In this document: one piece after another, positions 1-7,171 of the stretch
Layout: every line of letters begins with the position of its first letter
Numbering within the stretch: the stretch's first letter is position 1
NCBI GenBank assembly: GCA_017516315.1
Contig: JAFXDE010000012.1
Location: 1 to 33,747 of the forward strand
DNA: 33,747 nucleotides
From: Clostridia bacterium
GTDB lineage: Bacteria; Bacillota; Clostridia; Oscillospirales; Acutalibacteraceae
Direction of reading: 5' to 3'
Notes under the pieces: model-generated
Told to the model about the DNA's origin: nothing
Seen by the model: only the letters and a program-made list of their open reading frames with translations
Database searches by the model: none
Made by a program: the position numbers and the translations under genes

Positions 1-5
1 AACTG

Positions 6-52
6 GTTCAGGCGTTGCCGCTTCCTGCGGAAGATGAAGGCAATGCCTGAAC
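6..52 (+). other. long perfect stem-loop upstream of the tRNA-like end
   Basis: GTTCAGGC (6-13), G14 and TTGCC (15-19) pair with GGCAA (39-43), T44 and GCCTGAAC (45-52). This gives a 14-bp stem with one wobble pair. A smaller CTTCC/GGAAG hairpin sits inside its loop. It directly precedes a second structured element at 59-108. I do not recognise an RNA family. Confidence 0.5.
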
Positions 53-58
53 AGCGTA

Positions 59-108
59 GCGGTCAAAGCTCATAGGCGCTCCAAGCCGTAATGAGCTTTG
101 GGCACCGC
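59..108 (+). ncRNA. covarying stem-loop motif, copy A (unknown structured element)
   Basis: Outer stem GCGGT (59-63)/ACCGC (104-108), middle stem AAAGCTCAT (65-73)/ATGAGCTTT (91-99), and inner stem GGC/GCC closing the loop GCTCCAA. A second copy at 28044-28095 keeps the outer stem and the flanks, but its middle stem is AAAGTTTTG/CAAAACTTT. Several positions therefore change on both sides and pairing is kept, which argues for a selected structure. Both copies lie beside tRNA sequence. The family is not recognised; it could be an RNA or the end of a mobile element. Confidence 0.5.
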
Positions 109-122
109 AAGTCGTGGGTGTC

Positions 123-150
123 ACAGGTTCGAGTCCTGTTTGAGGCGCCA
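123..150 (+). tRNA. 3' end of a tRNA-like gene (T arm, acceptor strand, CCA); remainder not contiguous
   Basis: A perfect T stem (ACAGG 123-127, CCTGT 135-139) encloses the loop TTCGAGT. It is followed by the acceptor strand TTGAGGC (140-146), a discriminator G and an encoded CCA (148-150). The sequence just upstream could form a long variable arm (GGCACC 101-106 with GGTGTC 117-122), which would suit a class II tRNA such as Leu. I cannot find a matching 5' half or a normal D and anticodon arm in 1-122. Either the gene is interrupted and begins left of the window, or this is a 3' half left by an integration event like the one at 20440-20483. The amino acid cannot be assigned. Confidence 0.55.
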
Positions 151-155
151 AAACA

Positions 156-185
156 GAAACCACCCAAACGGGTGGTTTCTTGACT
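156..185 (+). terminator. intrinsic terminator after the tRNA-like end
   Basis: GAAACCACCC (156-165) and GGGTGGTTTC (170-179) form a 10-bp stem with an AAAC loop. It is followed by TTGACTTTTT. Confidence 0.85.
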
Positions 186-301
186 TTTTATTCGGTTTTT
201 GTTATATTTCTTATAGAGATGAGTTTTGTGACCTGCTCGATTGTTGACTTTCTAAAACAGAAGAAAGTGTTATAATAAATAAAAACCAAGAAGGTGATTA
301 A

Positions 302-682
302 ATGATTAAAAGCGTTTTCCTAAGGAGAGTGTTATCTTGGATTATAGATGCACCTGTTTATGCTTGTCCTGCTATGGTATTGGCTACGGTATTAGATAAT
401 TTTGAAATTGCTTTATTAGAGTATATAAGTTTTATAATTATGGGCGTTTTAATGCCTCTTACTTTTGTTCTCAGAGATGTAATTACTAAAGGACGTAGTT
501 TCGGAAAACGCATGTTTGAGCTGAATATTTTAGATAAAAGCTCAAATGAGCCAGCTTCCGCGAAACAAAAAATTGTTCGTAATTTGTTTTTCTTGATTTA
601 TTTTATTGATGGCATTGTAATGATTGTTACAAAAGAGTCAATCGGTGACAAAGTTGCTAACACAGTTGTTGTTAAGAATTAA
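302..682 (+). CDS. RDD family small membrane protein
   Basis: A 126-residue protein with the RDD-family pattern: an N-terminal Arg-Arg followed by an Asp in the first membrane segment (RRVLSWIID), a central RDVITKGRSFGKRMF stretch and a C-terminal GDKVANTVVV motif. Two to three hydrophobic segments are visible (about residues 9-30, 38-58 and 93-110). RDD proteins are integral membrane proteins, some linked to ion or solute transport; the substrate cannot be told here. The start is supported by AAGGTGAT at 291-298. A TATAAT at 271-276 may be its -10 box, but I see no well-spaced -35. A 7-bp inverted repeat (684-690/701-707) follows the stop. The gene is single and not in an operon. Confidence 0.75.
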   Translation: MIKSVFLRRVLSWIIDAPVYACPAMVLATVLDNFEIALLEYISFIIMGVLMPLTFVLRDVITKGRSFGKRMFELNILDKSSNEPASAKQKIVRNLFFLIYFIDGIVMIVTKESIGDKVANTVVVKN

Positions 683-701
683 CATGCAAGCTAATAATCC
701 C

Positions 702-729
702 TTGCATTTCCCGAATTTTATGATATAAT
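702..729 (+). promoter_or_regulatory. promoter of the leader-peptide/methyltransferase transcript
   Basis: TTGCAT (702-707), a 16-nt spacer, then a perfect TATAAT (724-729). The predicted start is near 735, about 25 nt before the leader ATG. The -35 overlaps the 3' arm of an inverted repeat (ATGCAAG 684-690/CTTGCAT 701-707), which could be the end of the upstream transcript or an operator. Confidence 0.65.
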
Positions 730-759
730 ATCCTAAATTAACCAAACGGAGGAAACATA

Positions 760-795
760 ATGTTCTTTATCTCTATTCGACGCAGACGAAGATAG
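760..795 (+). CDS. leader peptide MFFISIRRRRR of an attenuator
   Basis: An 11-codon ORF behind a good ribosome site (GGAGG about 749-753). It ends in five consecutive arginine codons (CGA CGC AGA CGA AGA) and TAG. It lies between promoter and terminator ahead of the methyltransferase. Macrolide-type drugs are known to stall ribosomes at (+)-X-(+) motifs such as Arg-X-Arg in nascent chains, and erm/msr-type leaders exploit this. The five Arg fit that logic but could equally sense arginine charging. It is too short to have another function. That it is translated is inferred from the ribosome site and context. Confidence 0.65.
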   Translation: MFFISIRRRRR

Positions 796-899
796 CTTGT
801 ATCTTTTATTGGGTACAAGCTTACTTTGCTGTGTGCCTGACGGAGTAATAAAGAGATTTATATTACTGTTAACGGCATATAGCTGTTAACAGTTTTTTT
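795..899 (+). promoter_or_regulatory. attenuator: hairpin, candidate antiterminator and intrinsic terminator
   Basis: Beginning at the leader stop, GCTTGTA (795-801) pairs with TACAAGC (814-820). Farther down, AGTAATA (844-850) can pair with TATTACT (861-867). That pairing competes with the terminator stem CTGTTAAC (866-873)/GTTAACAG (885-892), which is followed by seven T. This is the arrangement expected for ribosome-controlled transcription attenuation of the methyltransferase at 922. The alternative pairings were read by eye and not energy-evaluated. Confidence 0.7.
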
Positions 900-921
900 C
901 TTATTTCGGAGGTTATTATAA

Positions 922-1668
922 ATGAACAGTTTTAAATACAAGACATTATTCAAAGTAATTTCAGAGCAGACAGACTTACCCGATAATGCAGTAATTGCGG
1001 ATTTAGGCTGCAAGGACGCGACCTTTCTTCTGGCATTTCAGGAAGCATTTCCTGAAAAAATCAAGTCAGCCGTAGGTGTAGACATAACCGATAAACGGTT
1101 CAAGGATGTTAAACATAAAAAGCCGATTAAGCTAAAGGTTATGGATTGCTCGAAGAAGCTTAAGTTCGCGGATAACACTTTTGATTTCGTTTTCACAAAG
1201 GATATGTTTGAGTGTGTTTCTGACAAGGATTTACTGGTTCGTGAAATTCACAGAATTTTAAAGCCGGGCGGAGTGGTAATATCAGTAAACTGTGACTGGG
1301 ACAGTGTTACCTATAACGGTGAAAATAAGCAGCTGATTTCAAAAGCTCTTCAAGCTTACGCTGTGACAAAGCAGCCCTGGATGGATGATCTTGACAGCTG
1401 GATCGGCAGAAGAATGTACGGCTTTTTTAACAAGAGTAATCTGTTTGAAAGCTCTGTGAGTGTTTATAATGTTGTCGAAACGGATTTTACAGAAGGCACC
1501 TTCGGCTATGATTTAAGTATGGATATCGCATGGCTTTATAAAGAGAACACAGGAGCTTTGAAAGAAAAAGAATACAATGAGTTTATTGATAATCTGAAAT
1601 CGGCTCAAAATAAAGGCCTGTATATTTTCTCAAAGCCTTACTATATTTATAAAGGAATTAAAAAATAA
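922..1668 (+). CDS. class I SAM-dependent methyltransferase under leader-peptide attenuation
   Basis: A 248-residue protein of the Methyltransf_11/UbiE type. The SAM-binding motif I is VIADLGCKDATFL (about residues 24-36). An acidic residue follows the second strand (VGVDIT), DCSKKLKFADNTFDFVFTKD is the motif II/III region, and HRILKPGGVVIS is the typical post-motif. The substrate is unknown. The start is supported by CGGAGG (907-912). The context suggests a stress or drug response, because its expression must pass the terminator at 866-899 and is preceded by the Arg-rich leader peptide. It is not a recognisable Erm (rRNA adenine dimethylase) sequence, so rRNA methylation is only a possibility. 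It converges on the phosphoesterase gene. Confidence 0.8.
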   Translation: MNSFKYKTLFKVISEQTDLPDNAVIADLGCKDATFLLAFQEAFPEKIKSAVGVDITDKRFKDVKHKKPIKLKVMDCSKKLKFADNTFDFVFTKDMFECVSDKDLLVREIHRILKPGGVVISVNCDWDSVTYNGENKQLISKALQAYAVTKQPWMDDLDSWIGRRMYGFFNKSNLFESSVSVYNVVETDFTEGTFGYDLSMDIAWLYKENTGALKEKEYNEFIDNLKSAQNKGLYIFSKPYYIYKGIKK

Positions 1669-1685
1669 TTCGGGCAAAAACAAAC

Positions 1686-1718
1686 AACCGCAAGCGGAAT
1701 TTAATCTCGCTTGCGGTT
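1686..1718. terminator. bidirectional terminator between convergent genes
   Basis: AACCGCAAGCG (1686-1696) and CGCTTGCGGTT (1708-1718) form an 11-bp perfect stem in AT-rich flanks. It serves the methyltransferase and the convergent phosphoesterase. Confidence 0.75.
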
Positions 1719-1734
1719 AATCATTGTTATTTAT

Positions 1735-2964
1735 TTAAAAGAGCTGTATCTCTTTTATGATTCTTATTACACCACTCATAAAGTCGCTGAGAGTCATGCC
1801 GTCAGCTTTTGCTATTTTAATAAGGCTCTTTAACTTCGTGCAGACATCCGTGGTGTCGATGTTATAAAGAATGCGTGCCTCGTAAAGCTCGTCAATATCA
1901 GTGTATACATCCGAATATGTAAGGCAGTAGGTTTCAAAATTTTCGGGATCATTTTCATTGATAACGAAAACTCTCGAGCCTACATTTATGTCGTTGTAAG
2001 CGTTAAATCCGATGGTCGGTGTGTTTATAATCTTTATACCCTTGTAATCGATTTCGAAGGTGTTTTCGTGGTCGTGGCCGCTTACTGTAGCAAGAACATC
2101 TCCTGTCTCCAGCATTGCATCGAACTGTCCGTTATTATAGTAGGGCGGGCAAGGATACTCCCGGAGCTGACCCTTTGCACCGTCGGGGAGGGTGTAATAT
2201 CTTGTTTTATCATTAAGGGGATTTTTGCTTCTGATTACGCAGCCGAACCATAAAAGCTTGACCTCTTTCAGTGCATCGTAAATTTCGGGAACAATAATGT
2301 GCTGGAAATTAATGGCAGGAACTACCTTGCCGCCGTTTTCTTCCTTAAGCTTTTCTGCGGTTTCCTTATACAATTCTATCTGCTCCTTATACACGCAGGC
2401 ATAGCCACCGTAATCGTTTTCGGTGTTATAGGTGCCTGAGTCCGTAAGCCACAGATTGAAGCCGTAGCCGCTGCCGTCGCTTTTCATAATGGGAAGATTA
2501 TAGGTGCCCACTCTGTCTTTTATGCAGAAGCCCCTTTCACCCACATAGCAGTCGTAGCTTTCATAAACCGTAAGCTGCTCCTCTTTGGTAAGCTTGGTTT
2601 CCTCGTCGTCGTGATTTCCGAAAACTGCGGCAACGGGGATTTCTCTTGCCTCGAAAATGTCCATAAACTCACGGATAGCCTTTTCTGCATCCTCTTTTTC
2701 GTGAACATCATAGCCTGAGATGTTGTCACCGGTAAGGACAATAAGGTCGGGATTTACCTTGTCTACGGTCTTTTCGATGTAGTCTTTTGTAAGAGAATTT
2801 AAAGGATAGCCGTCCTGGATGTCACTTATATTAAGAATGGTGAACTTACCGTCTTCGTTAAACTGCAAACTGTTTTCAGCTCCTTTCTTTTCAGCAAAAG
2901 CTGATAGATAAAAACAGCTTAAAAGTATGATTGCGCTAAGAATAACAGATATGATTTTCTTCAT
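1735..2964 (-). CDS. secreted calcineurin-like metallophosphoesterase
   Basis: A 409-residue exported protein. Residues 1-24 are a signal peptide (KK, hydrophobic core, AFA cleavage site); an LLSC at 14-17 leaves a lipoprotein variant possible. The metallophosphoesterase motifs appear in order: NISDIQDG (motif I, with Gln where many members have His), VLTGDN, VFGNHDDE, INFQHI and VSGHDHEN. Together these give the two-metal active site of a phosphodiesterase or phosphomonoesterase acting outside the membrane. The substrate is not deducible. The ribosome site AAAGGAGGAATT is 5 nt upstream of the ATG. The gene is single and convergent with the methyltransferase. It is longer than the minimal domain because of a C-terminal helical tail of about 60 residues. 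Confidence 0.85.
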   Translation of the reverse strand: MKKIISVILSAIILLSCFYLSAFAEKKGAENSLQFNEDGKFTILNISDIQDGYPLNSLTKDYIEKTVDKVNPDLIVLTGDNISGYDVHEKEDAEKAIREFMDIFEAREIPVAAVFGNHDDEETKLTKEEQLTVYESYDCYVGERGFCIKDRVGTYNLPIMKSDGSGYGFNLWLTDSGTYNTENDYGGYACVYKEQIELYKETAEKLKEENGGKVVPAINFQHIIVPEIYDALKEVKLLWFGCVIRSKNPLNDKTRYYTLPDGAKGQLREYPCPPYYNNGQFDAMLETGDVLATVSGHDHENTFEIDYKGIKIINTPTIGFNAYNDINVGSRVFVINENDPENFETYCLTYSDVYTDIDELYEARILYNIDTTDVCTKLKSLIKIAKADGMTLSDFMSGVIRIIKEIQLF

Positions 2965-2984
2965 TTTAATTCCTCCTTTTTTAC

Positions 2985-3013
2985 ATTATAAAATAATAAT
3001 CCGAAATTTTCAA
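2985..3013 (-). promoter_or_regulatory. sigma-A promoter of the phosphoesterase gene
   Basis: Read on the minus strand: TTGAAA (3008-3013), a 17-nt spacer, TATAAT (2985-2990). It lies 20 nt upstream of the ATG. Confidence 0.7.
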
Positions 3014-3098
3014 TCGGTATAAAAATAATTTTTGCGCAAAGCGAAATCGTCTCTTTGAAATATATAAGTGAGAACTCAGAACACAAAGAATAAGAGCC

Positions 3099-3302
3099 TC
3101 ATTCTATTTTGATTTCCAATAATTCATCTGCGCTGATTTTATAAAATTCGCAGAGCTTTTTAAAATCCTCTATCGGCAGCTTTGCCCGTCTTTTCTCGAT
3201 ATGGTCATAGCCCTGCTGGGATTTGTCTATAATTTTTCCGACCTCCTTCTGAGAAAGATCGTTGTCGATCCGTAAAGCAATCAGTTTATCCAAATAGTCC
3301 AT
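3099..3302 (-). CDS. small XRE-family helix-turn-helix repressor
   Basis: A 67-residue single-domain DNA-binding protein. IALRIDNDLSQKEVGKIIDK contains the first helices and SQQGYDHIEKRRAKLP is the recognition helix region. It is an HTH_3/XRE fold of minimal length with no sensor domain. The start has AGGTGAT 5 nt upstream. It is divergent from the membrane-protein gene at 3461, and the shared region contains two palindromes built on ACTC/GAGT half-sites overlapping a consensus promoter. Autoregulation and control of the neighbour are therefore the likely role (inference). Confidence 0.85.
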   Translation of the reverse strand: MDYLDKLIALRIDNDLSQKEVGKIIDKSQQGYDHIEKRRAKLPIEDFKKLCEFYKISADELLEIKIE

Positions 3303-3326
3303 AAAATCACCTCGGGTAAATCATAC

Positions 3327-3374
3327 AATACTCTAAAATTGAGTATTGACAATAACTCAAAGATTGAGTATAAT
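3327..3374 (+). promoter_or_regulatory. consensus promoter with embedded XRE operators
   Basis: TTGACA (3346-3351), a 17-nt spacer and TATAAT (3369-3374) form a perfect sigma-A promoter for the gene at 3461. Palindrome 1, AATACTC (3327-3333)/GAGTATT (3341-3347), overlaps the -35. Palindrome 2, ACTCAA (3355-3360)/TTGAGT (3364-3369), fills the spacer up to the -10. A protein bound at both would block the promoter. The adjacent divergent XRE gene is the obvious candidate. Confidence 0.75.
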
Positions 3375-3460
3375 TGACAATATACAAGAGAAAAATTTTA
3401 TTGACAAAAGATGACAGCAGCAGTATTATGAAAGTACAAAAAGAAAAAGGAGAGAATAAT

Positions 3461-4318
3461 ATGACGGAATTATCAGGCGGTAAATTAACGGACAGAACTA
3501 AAAAAAGTAACCTGCAGACAAGATATAACAGCGCGATTTCTAATTTACTTTTGGTTATTGCCTTCAGTGTTATAAACATAGTATTACTGCTTACTGACGG
3601 AAGCTCCTATTTTCTGTTTTCGGCGTTTATTCCTTATTTCGCAGTAGATTACGGAATGTATTTTTGCGGTCTTTATCCTGAAGAATACTATGCGGATGTA
3701 CCCGATATGGAATTTGCAGATAAATCGTTTTTAGCCGTAACGGTTGTCGCGGCGGCGGTTATTCTTCTTATTTATCTGCTGTGCTGGTATCTGGCTAAAA
3801 AGAAAAAAATCGGTGCTGTAATATTTGCTTTGGTATTTTTCCTTGCAGATACGGTGGCAATGCTTGTCTTATCCGGTATTTCTTCGGATTCTTTCGTTGA
3901 TATTTTGGTTCATATCTGGGTTATATACTATCTTATAATGGCAATAGTAACCTATAACAGAATGAAAAAAGCTCCGGATGTAAGTCCTGAGACAGAAATG
4001 GAAGAGGAAAGCACGGATGCAGGCGGTGAATTTACGGGTAACAGAGGAATTCTCCGTATGGCAGAGGATGTGAAGTGTAAAATTTTTCTCGAAGCAGAGT
4101 ATTCCGGTATGCACATCGTTTACAGAAGAGTGAAGCGCACAAACGAGCTTGTGGTCAACGGTGGCGTTTACGATGAATATGTGGCGTTGGCTGAATTCGC
4201 TCATAAGCTTACTGCTGATGTAAACGGCCATAAGGTAGAGGCGAGTTACGACGGCGGAACATGTGTAAGAATTTTAGTCGACTCCTGTGAGATAGCTAAA
4301 AAAAGAAGACTGTTTTAA
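3461..4318 (+). CDS. membrane protein of unknown function, four predicted TM helices
   Basis: I start this at ATG 3461 (AAGGAGAG 12 nt upstream). The more upstream ATG at 3374 overlaps the -10 box and cannot be used. The product is 285 residues. The hydrophobic segments lie at about residues 20-43, 66-110 (two helices) and 118-165. A Glu-rich linker of about 30 residues and a soluble C-terminal domain of about 90 residues follow, with no motif I recognise. It is paired with the divergent XRE regulator, whose candidate operators cover its promoter. Function unknown. Confidence 0.7.
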   Translation: MTELSGGKLTDRTKKSNLQTRYNSAISNLLLVIAFSVINIVLLLTDGSSYFLFSAFIPYFAVDYGMYFCGLYPEEYYADVPDMEFADKSFLAVTVVAAAVILLIYLLCWYLAKKKKIGAVIFALVFFLADTVAMLVLSGISSDSFVDILVHIWVIYYLIMAIVTYNRMKKAPDVSPETEMEEESTDAGGEFTGNRGILRMAEDVKCKIFLEAEYSGMHIVYRRVKRTNELVVNGGVYDEYVALAEFAHKLTADVNGHKVEASYDGGTCVRILVDSCEIAKKRRLF

Positions 4319-4324
4319 AAGTAT

Positions 4325-4358
4325 GACGGAGGCAGAAAAAGTCTCCGTCTTATTATTT
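4325..4358 (+). terminator. intrinsic terminator
   Basis: GACGGAG (4325-4331)/CTCCGTC (4343-4349), followed by TTATTATTT, just after the membrane-protein gene. Confidence 0.75.
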
Positions 4359-4361
4359 CTC

Positions 4362-4390
4362 TTGAATAATCGATTTTAATATGTTAGAAT
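4362..4390 (+). promoter_or_regulatory. sigma-A promoter of the PrsW-family gene
   Basis: TTGAAT (4362-4367), a 17-nt spacer, TAGAAT (4385-4390). The TTTCTCTTGAAT block is also found at the AI-2E permease promoter (about 7166-7177). Confidence 0.55.
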
Positions 4391-4421
4391 GATTTAAGGG
4401 TAATATGATAAAACAGAGGTA

Positions 4422-5363
4422 ATGACTATGCATAATATAGTATTGATAGCCGCGGCATTACTTCCTGCGGTTTTTCTGTGTTTTTATGTTTTTAAAAAGG
4501 ACAGAGCAGAAAAGGAGCCTTGGTGGCTTTTGCTTTTGCTTTTGGCTTCGGGTGTGCTGATATCCTTTCCCGTGGCTACGGTCATCGAGTGGCTCAGAAG
4601 GCTGGAAACAGATATTTTTCTTCCCTATACTACAGAATTTGACGGAGGAAATTATCTGGACGGATGGGTTTTCGAGCTTTACAGAGTAATAGATAAATTT
4701 ATAGCTGTGGCTATGGTTGAGGAAGGCTTTAAATGGCTGGTGCTTTTAGGCTTTACGAAAAAGAATAAGCACTTCAACAGCCTTTTCGACGGTATAATTT
4801 ATTCGGTTTTCATCTCTCTCGGCTTTGCAGGCTTCGAAAATTTGCTTTACACCTTCGAATACGGAGTGGAAACAGCTATGGTAAGAATGATTACAGCCAT
4901 ACCTATTCATCTTTTCTGCGGAGTGAGTATGGGCTATTATCTTACCTGGTATTATATAAAAAATACGGCTAAAGCAAGTGAAAAAAGACTCGTGAAGCTC
5001 GGAGTAATAAATGAAAAAAGTAAACGCATTTCCGCGAGACGCTTTTTTGTTATGAGCGTAATTATGCCTTCTCTTGCTCACGGCTTTTATAACTACAGCT
5101 ACAGCATAAACAAAGGGTGGTCCACGGCTGTTTTCTGTATCTTTTTGGCTTTTCTTTACGGCTTTTGTATGGGCAGAGTCAGACGAATGTCAAACGGAGA
5201 TATGCTTAACCGAAAGGCAGTGCTTCTGGTCCTTTATGAAAAGCACAGCTGTGTACAGAATGCGGTAAAGGCTATTTTTGAATCAAGACAGGAAAAGGGC
5301 GATGTGAGCCACGATGTAAGTCTGGATGAAATATATGAGCAAATTAAAAAATCATCGGTGTAA
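4422..5363 (+). CDS. prsW: PrsW-family intramembrane metalloprotease
   Basis: A 313-residue polytopic membrane protein with the PrsW signature motifs: VEEGFKW (EExxK, about residues 93-99), GFAGFENLLY (GFxxxEN), IPIHLFCGVSMG and SLAHGFYN. These Glu and His residues are the proposed zinc ligands of this CAAX-protease-like superfamily. In Bacillus subtilis PrsW makes the first cut in anti-sigma RsiW and so releases an ECF sigma factor. Here an ECF sigma gene and a single-pass membrane protein start about 270 bases downstream, which supports the same job by context. Starts at 4422 or 4428 are both possible. The C-terminus is a cytoplasmic helical tail of about 60 residues. Confidence 0.85.
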   Translation: MTMHNIVLIAAALLPAVFLCFYVFKKDRAEKEPWWLLLLLLASGVLISFPVATVIEWLRRLETDIFLPYTTEFDGGNYLDGWVFELYRVIDKFIAVAMVEEGFKWLVLLGFTKKNKHFNSLFDGIIYSVFISLGFAGFENLLYTFEYGVETAMVRMITAIPIHLFCGVSMGYYLTWYYIKNTAKASEKRLVKLGVINEKSKRISARRFFVMSVIMPSLAHGFYNYSYSINKGWSTAVFCIFLAFLYGFCMGRVRRMSNGDMLNRKAVLLVLYEKHSCVQNAVKAIFESRQEKGDVSHDVSLDEIYEQIKKSSV

Positions 5364-5436
5364 GGGCGAGACTCCATAAGGAATTTTAAGGCGTAAAGCA
5401 GTTTTTATTGAGATATTTTTTGTTTGAGTAAATGAC

Positions 5437-5473
5437 AAAACCACCGCAATACTCGCGTATTACGGTGGTTTTT
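5437..5473 (+). terminator. strong intrinsic terminator
   Basis: AAAACCACCG (5437-5446) and CGGTGGTTTT (5463-5472) form a 10-bp stem with an inner AATAC/GTATT stem and a T run. It separates prsW from the sigma operon. The rest of 5474-5628 shows no convincing promoter by eye. Confidence 0.85.
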
Positions 5474-5628
5474 CGCAATGTCAAAGTAGAAAACAGCCGG
5501 TAAAAGCCTTAATTTACTTGTGAAGTGCCGCCGACCGATGATTTTTTTCTTTGACAGTGTGAGTTTTTTTCTTCTCAGATGTTTAATTAGTGAAAGGACC
5601 GGTTCTTAAAAAAGAAGGGAGGGCTTTA

Positions 5629-6183
5629 ATGGATAAGGGTGCGCAGCATTATGAGGGATTTTTAAGAGGCGATAAAAATGCCATCGCAGACATAATAGAG
5701 GAGTACCGTGCAGGACTCGAGCTTTATCTTTATTCCGTGGTGGGAGATATTTATCTTGCCGAAGAAATCACTCAGGAAACCTTCGTTAAGCTCTTCACTA
5801 AAAAGCCGCATTTCAGAGCGAAGGCGAGCTTTAAAACCTGGCTTTACACCATCGGTAAAAATTCTGCTTTGAATTACATAAAAAGGCACGGCAGAGACAT
5901 CAGCTTAGACAGAGAGGATATACCGGAAATCGCAAATGATGTGGTAACCTTAGAGGAAATTTATTTGGCCGATGAAAGAAAAAAGGCAGTACACAGGGCT
6001 TTGGGTAAGCTGAAAAAGGAGTACCGTGAGGTACTGTGGCTGACCTATTTCGAGGGTATGAGCAATAAGGAAAGTGCCGAGGTGATGAATAAAAGGGTAC
6101 ATAATATTCACACCCTGCTCACACGGGCAAGACAGGCACTTAAAAAGCAGTTAGAGGAGGATGGATTTGACTATGAAATCTGA
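5629..6183 (+). CDS. ECF-type RNA polymerase sigma factor
   Basis: 184 residues from ATG 5629, chosen because GGGAGGG lies 7 nt upstream; a GTG at 5590 is in frame but lacks a ribosome site. Sigma region 2 runs from about residue 10 to 75 (YLYSVVGDIYLAEEITQETF, then FKTWLYTIGKNSALNYIKR). Region 4 follows at about 120-180 (LKKEYREVLWLTYFEGMS, then a helix-turn-helix). There is no sigma region 1 or 3, as expected for the group IV class. The stop overlaps the start of the next gene, so the two are translationally coupled. That is the usual sigma/anti-sigma arrangement. Neighbouring prsW suggests release by intramembrane proteolysis. Confidence 0.88.
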   Translation: MDKGAQHYEGFLRGDKNAIADIIEEYRAGLELYLYSVVGDIYLAEEITQETFVKLFTKKPHFRAKASFKTWLYTIGKNSALNYIKRHGRDISLDREDIPEIANDVVTLEEIYLADERKKAVHRALGKLKKEYREVLWLTYFEGMSNKESAEVMNKRVHNIHTLLTRARQALKKQLEEDGFDYEI

Positions 6184-7087
6184 CAGAGAAATGATAGCCT
6201 CGGTAATGCACGAGGTAGACGAATACGAAAGGAGAAGCAAAATGCTTAAGAAAAAGACAGCTATGAGCATAGCGGCAGTAATCTGTGTTTTAGTATGCTT
6301 AGGCACAGCAGTAGGCGCAGTTACCGGTTATTTCACCTTCGGCGGAATAAAGACACCGACAGACATAAGAGAAAATATACTTAATGCGGGAAGCGCAGAG
6401 GGTGTAGAGGAGTTTGATAAAAGAATGGCACAGAGCGAGGATTCTTTTGCAAAAGCTTCTCTCGGAGATGACAGAGAAGGATCCGGTTTCATTCTCGATT
6501 ACAGTACTGAAGAAGAAAAGAATGTCACCGTAACCAGCGGAGACTATAAATTCGAGCTTAAATCTGTAGTCAGAGCAGATAAAAAGAAAAGAGAAATGAC
6601 AGGAGGCTCTATTGCAGAGGGAACAGCTGAATTTACCTGGGCGGTGAACGAGGCTTGGTATGCACTTGTTGAGCTTTCACGTACAGATGGTGGCAAACTT
6701 ACGGAAGAAGAAATAAATAAGTATTATCGCTGGTATGTACTTATAGCGGGCTACGAGCCTGTAGCGACATATATGTGCACATCAGGATACGGTGTAGTGG
6801 AGTATAATGACGAATATAAAAGATATATCGCCGTGGAAATTACGCCTATAATGCCTTTTGCTGAAACCGATTTTGCCATAGTTGCTTTCGAGGAAGGGGT
6901 TGAGCTTAGCAGAGATACCTTCTATGCCGATAAAGAGGGCTCTTTGGAAATCAAAGATAATGTTCCTGCAGGCAATGCCCTTATGAGGTTTTCCGTGGAC
7001 AAAGAACACGCTGATGAAGAGGCCGTAAAGAAATTTCTTAAAGAACACGAAATTATGAAGAATAAAATCAAGGGTTATGAAAGATAA
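6173..7087 (+). CDS. single-pass membrane protein, candidate anti-sigma factor
   Basis: 304 residues from ATG 6173. The ATG at 6161 directly abuts AGGAGG and is not usable; a TTG at 6167 with ideal spacing is an alternative start. A charged cytoplasmic N-terminus of about 24 residues precedes one membrane helix (about 25-48, MSIAAVICVLVCLGTAVGAV), then a large extracytoplasmic domain of about 250 residues. The gene overlaps the sigma gene by 11 nt. Context says anti-sigma, but the cytoplasmic part is very short and has no HxxxCxxC zinc motif, so it is not a standard ZAS anti-sigma. The extracellular part could be the site cut by the upstream PrsW-family protease. Confidence 0.6.
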   Translation: MKSDREMIASVMHEVDEYERRSKMLKKKTAMSIAAVICVLVCLGTAVGAVTGYFTFGGIKTPTDIRENILNAGSAEGVEEFDKRMAQSEDSFAKASLGDDREGSGFILDYSTEEEKNVTVTSGDYKFELKSVVRADKKKREMTGGSIAEGTAEFTWAVNEAWYALVELSRTDGGKLTEEEINKYYRWYVLIAGYEPVATYMCTSGYGVVEYNDEYKRYIAVEITPIMPFAETDFAIVAFEEGVELSRDTFYADKEGSLEIKDNVPAGNALMRFSVDKEHADEEAVKKFLKEHEIMKNKIKGYER

Positions 7088-7112
7088 ACATTGTGATATC
7101 CTGATTGTTCAG

Positions 7113-7162
7113 GGCGGATGCGACAAGCATCCGCCTCCTTTTCTGCCTGTGAGGCTTTTTTT
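7113..7162 (+). terminator. tandem intrinsic terminators after the sigma operon
   Basis: GGCGGATGC (7113-7121)/GCATCCGCC (7127-7135), then TCCTTTT. A second short hairpin GCCT-GTG-AGGC (7145-7155) has seven T after it. Confidence 0.75.
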
Positions 7163-7171
7163 ATGTTTCTC

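Noticed and set aside
47-150. A single complete class II tRNA or tRNA-Sec spanning the left edge
   Set aside because: GCCTGAA (46-52 region) nearly pairs with the acceptor strand, but one pair is a mismatch. The D arm would be too short, and the 9-bp stem at 65-99 replaces any normal anticodon arm.
3374-3460. N-terminal extension of the membrane-protein gene to ATG 3374
   Set aside because: That ATG starts within the -10 box of the perfect promoter and would not be transcribed; AAGGAG precedes ATG 3461.
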